Assembly: GCA_016790695.1 (NCBI GenBank) | Contig: JAEUOS010000164.1 | Location: 1-42,446, forward strand | Direction of reading: 5' to 3' | Length of the DNA: 42,446 nt | Source: Burkholderiales bacterium | GTDB lineage: Bacteria > Pseudomonadota > Gammaproteobacteria > Burkholderiales > JAEUOS01 | In this document: positions 41,413 to 42,446 of the stretch, piece by piece | Layout of the letters: each line of letters starts with the position of its first letter | Numbering within the stretch: the first letter of the stretch is position 1 | Notes under the pieces: model-generated | Database searches by the model: none | Told to the model about the DNA's origin: nothing | Seen by the model: only the letters and a program-made list of their open reading frames with translations | Program-made: the position numbers and the translations under genes

Positions 41413-42030
41413 ATGATGGGCCGGGGCCGATTCATCACGTTCGAAGGTCTCGACGGCGCCGGGAAATCGACGCATGTCGAGGCAACCGCCGAACGCCTGC
41501 GCGCGCAGGGCAGGGAAGTGGTGGTCACGCGCGAACCGGGTGGAACAGCGCTTGGCGAAAAGCTGCGCGAACTCCTCCTCGGCGAGCCGATGCATTTGGA
41601 AACCGAGACATTGCTGATGTTCGCCGCGCGCCGCGAACACCTGGCCCAGGTCATCGAGCCGGCCCTGGCACGCGGCGCGTGGGTGGTCTGCGACCGGTTC
41701 ACGGACGCGACGCGCGCCTACCAGGGCGGTGGTCGTGGTGTGGATGCGGAAAAGATCGAAGTGCTCGCACGCTGGGTCCATCCCCACACACAGCCTGACC
41801 TCACCGTTCTTTTCGACCTGCCTCCGACCGCCGCCATGGCCCGGCTTGCCAACGCCCGCACGCTGGATCGGTTCGAGAGCGAGAAAGCGGAATTTCACCG
41901 ACGCGTTCGGGAGAGCTACCTCGCGCTGGCTGCGCGCGATCCGGGGCGGTTCCGCGTGATCGATGCGGGCCTGAATGTCCGTGAAATCGAGAAATTACTT
42001 GACAATATTCTCGTATCATATTGTTTTTAA
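41413..42030 (+). CDS. tmk: thymidylate kinase
   Basis: This 205-residue enzyme phosphorylates dTMP to dTDP. The P-loop [11 protein letters not shown] is near residues 10-20. [18 protein letters not shown] and [16 protein letters not shown] supply the dTMP-site residues, and [10 protein letters not shown] is the LID-like region. ATG 41413 is favoured, with AAGGG 5 nt upstream; ATG 41416 or GTG 41407 are also possible. The C-terminal residues ([10 protein letters not shown]) are encoded by unusually AT-rich DNA and do not look like the typical enteric end. The gene sits between mltG and holB as in most proteobacteria. Confidence 0.92.
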   Translation: MMGRGRFITFEGLDGAGKSTHVEATAERLRAQGREVVVTREPGGTALGEKLRELLLGEPMHLETETLLMFAARREHLAQVIEPALARGAWVVCDRFTDATRAYQGGGRGVDAEKIEVLARWVHPHTQPDLTVLFDLPPTAAMARLANARTLDRFESEKAEFHRRVRESYLALAARDPGRFRVIDAGLNVREIEKLLDNILVSYCF

Positions 42031-42100
42031 TGGATAAAGAAATTTTATTTATGTATTACATTACAAATAATACTTAATCAATTGAAAAAAATAGAATTTC
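42001..42100. other. AT-rich island between tmk and holB
   Basis: By hand count only 18 of these 100 bases are G or C, against roughly 70% in the rest of the window. The island covers the last codons of tmk, the intergenic gap and the first codons of holB. It contains a 6-bp inverted repeat GTATTA/TAATAC (42053-42058 and 42068-42073) and a TTGACA overlapping its left edge (41999-42004). It ends sharply in ordinary GC-rich coding sequence. Confidence 0.85.
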
Positions 42101-42446
42101 CCTGGCTTGACGCAGGCTTCTCCCGTCTCGTGGCGATGCGTTCGCGCCTTCCGCATGCCATTCTTCTGTGCGGCCCGCCTGGGCTGGGAAAGCGCCGCCT
42201 GGCCGAACATTTCGCCCAGAGCCTGATGTGCGAGAACGCCGGGAACGACGGCAATCCCTGCGGCACCTGTCCCGCCTGCCGCTGGTTCGAAGAAGGCAAC
42301 CATCCGGACTTCCGGCTAGTCGTGCCGGAAATCCTGGCCATCGAGGCCGCCATGGCCGGCAGCGGCGCGGAAGGGACCGCGGACGACGATGCCGGCGCAC
42401 CGAAGGCGAGCAGGGCGCCTTCGAAAAGCATCCGGATCGACCAGAT
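42082..42446 (+). CDS. holB: DNA polymerase III delta-prime subunit, 3'-truncated
   Basis: The frame is open to the right window edge; about 121 residues are visible. Reading from TTG at 42082 gives KKIEFPWLDAGF, then LPHAILLCGPPGLGKRRLAE (P-loop-like, with Arg where Ser/Thr is usual). The zinc-module cysteines follow: the pattern C-x9-C-x2-C-x2-C occurs in LMCEN ... NPCGTCPACRW, then HPDFRLV. This is the delta-prime clamp-loader subunit, which lacks ATPase activity. The TTG start gives a family-like N-terminus; the next ATG in frame at 42139 would start too late. No clear Shine-Dalgarno sequence is seen. Its neighbours tmk and mltG support the call. Confidence 0.9.
   Translation, partial: MKKIEFPWLDAGFSRLVAMRSRLPHAILLCGPPGLGKRRLAEHFAQSLMCENAGNDGNPCGTCPACRWFEEGNHPDFRLVVPEILAIEAAMAGSGAEGTADDDAGAPKASRAPSKSIRIDQ

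Noticed and set aside
41999..42028. A complete sigma-70 promoter starting with the perfect TTGACA at the end of tmk.
   Set aside because: No acceptable -10 hexamer lies at 16-18 nt; the nearest AT-rich hexamers are at spacings of 9-14 or over 20 nt. It is noted only as part of the AT-rich island.

Overview
The window is about 42.4 kb of very GC-rich DNA (roughly 70% by eye), densely packed with bacterial genes. Gene content and order point to a betaproteobacterium, probably Burkholderiales. The clues are the block LOG-DUF2782-thrB-BPSS1780-like membrane protein next to polA, a DUF4936 gene, ygfZ divergent from mltG-tmk-holB, and a RNase G of enteric-like length. This placement is inferred from family and synteny knowledge, not from a database search. 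No phage, insertion sequence or CRISPR array was seen. No gene-free stretch exceeds 300 bases.

Layout: (1) 1-3611: the end of an alpha/beta hydrolase gene, a minus-strand tRNA-Ala(CGC) with its terminator, a UvrD/PcrA-type helicase whose start codon lies 2 nt after a near-consensus LexA (SOS) box, and a small CbiX-like chelatase. (2) 3654-15532: a LysR regulator diverging from a purine block. That block holds xdhA-xdhB-xdhC, a BMP-family ABC importer (ATPase, two permeases, lipoprotein) and guanine deaminase. Together they would import purine nucleosides or bases, deaminate guanine to xanthine and oxidise xanthine/hypoxanthine to urate. (3) 15484-21314, minus strand: a membrane-bound three-PAS histidine kinase directly behind RNase G, then a D-aminoacylase-type amidohydrolase. 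(4) 21425-29351: housekeeping uvrD, then a minus-strand block (BPSS1780-like membrane protein, thrB, DUF2782, LOG), then polA.

(5) 29446-30807: a receiver-histidine kinase protein. (6) 30766-38215: an accessory metabolic divergon. The minus arm carries a VOC protein, a TRAP transporter (binding protein, small and large permeases) and a DadA-like FAD oxidoreductase. The plus arm carries a ThDP-dependent enzyme translationally coupled to an Asp/Glu-racemase-family protein. Together they look like an uptake and breakdown route for an unidentified organic or amino acid, and this is the best candidate here for an undescribed pathway. (7) 38163-42446: NRDE protein, DUF4936 and ygfZ on the minus strand, then mltG, tmk and the start of holB on the plus strand.

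Notable structure: four of five convergent gene junctions overlap at their 3' ends (by 49, 4, 42 and 53 bp). Two -10-like or LexA-linked starts lack a Shine-Dalgarno sequence and may be leaderless. A 100-base segment of only 18% GC separates tmk from holB.
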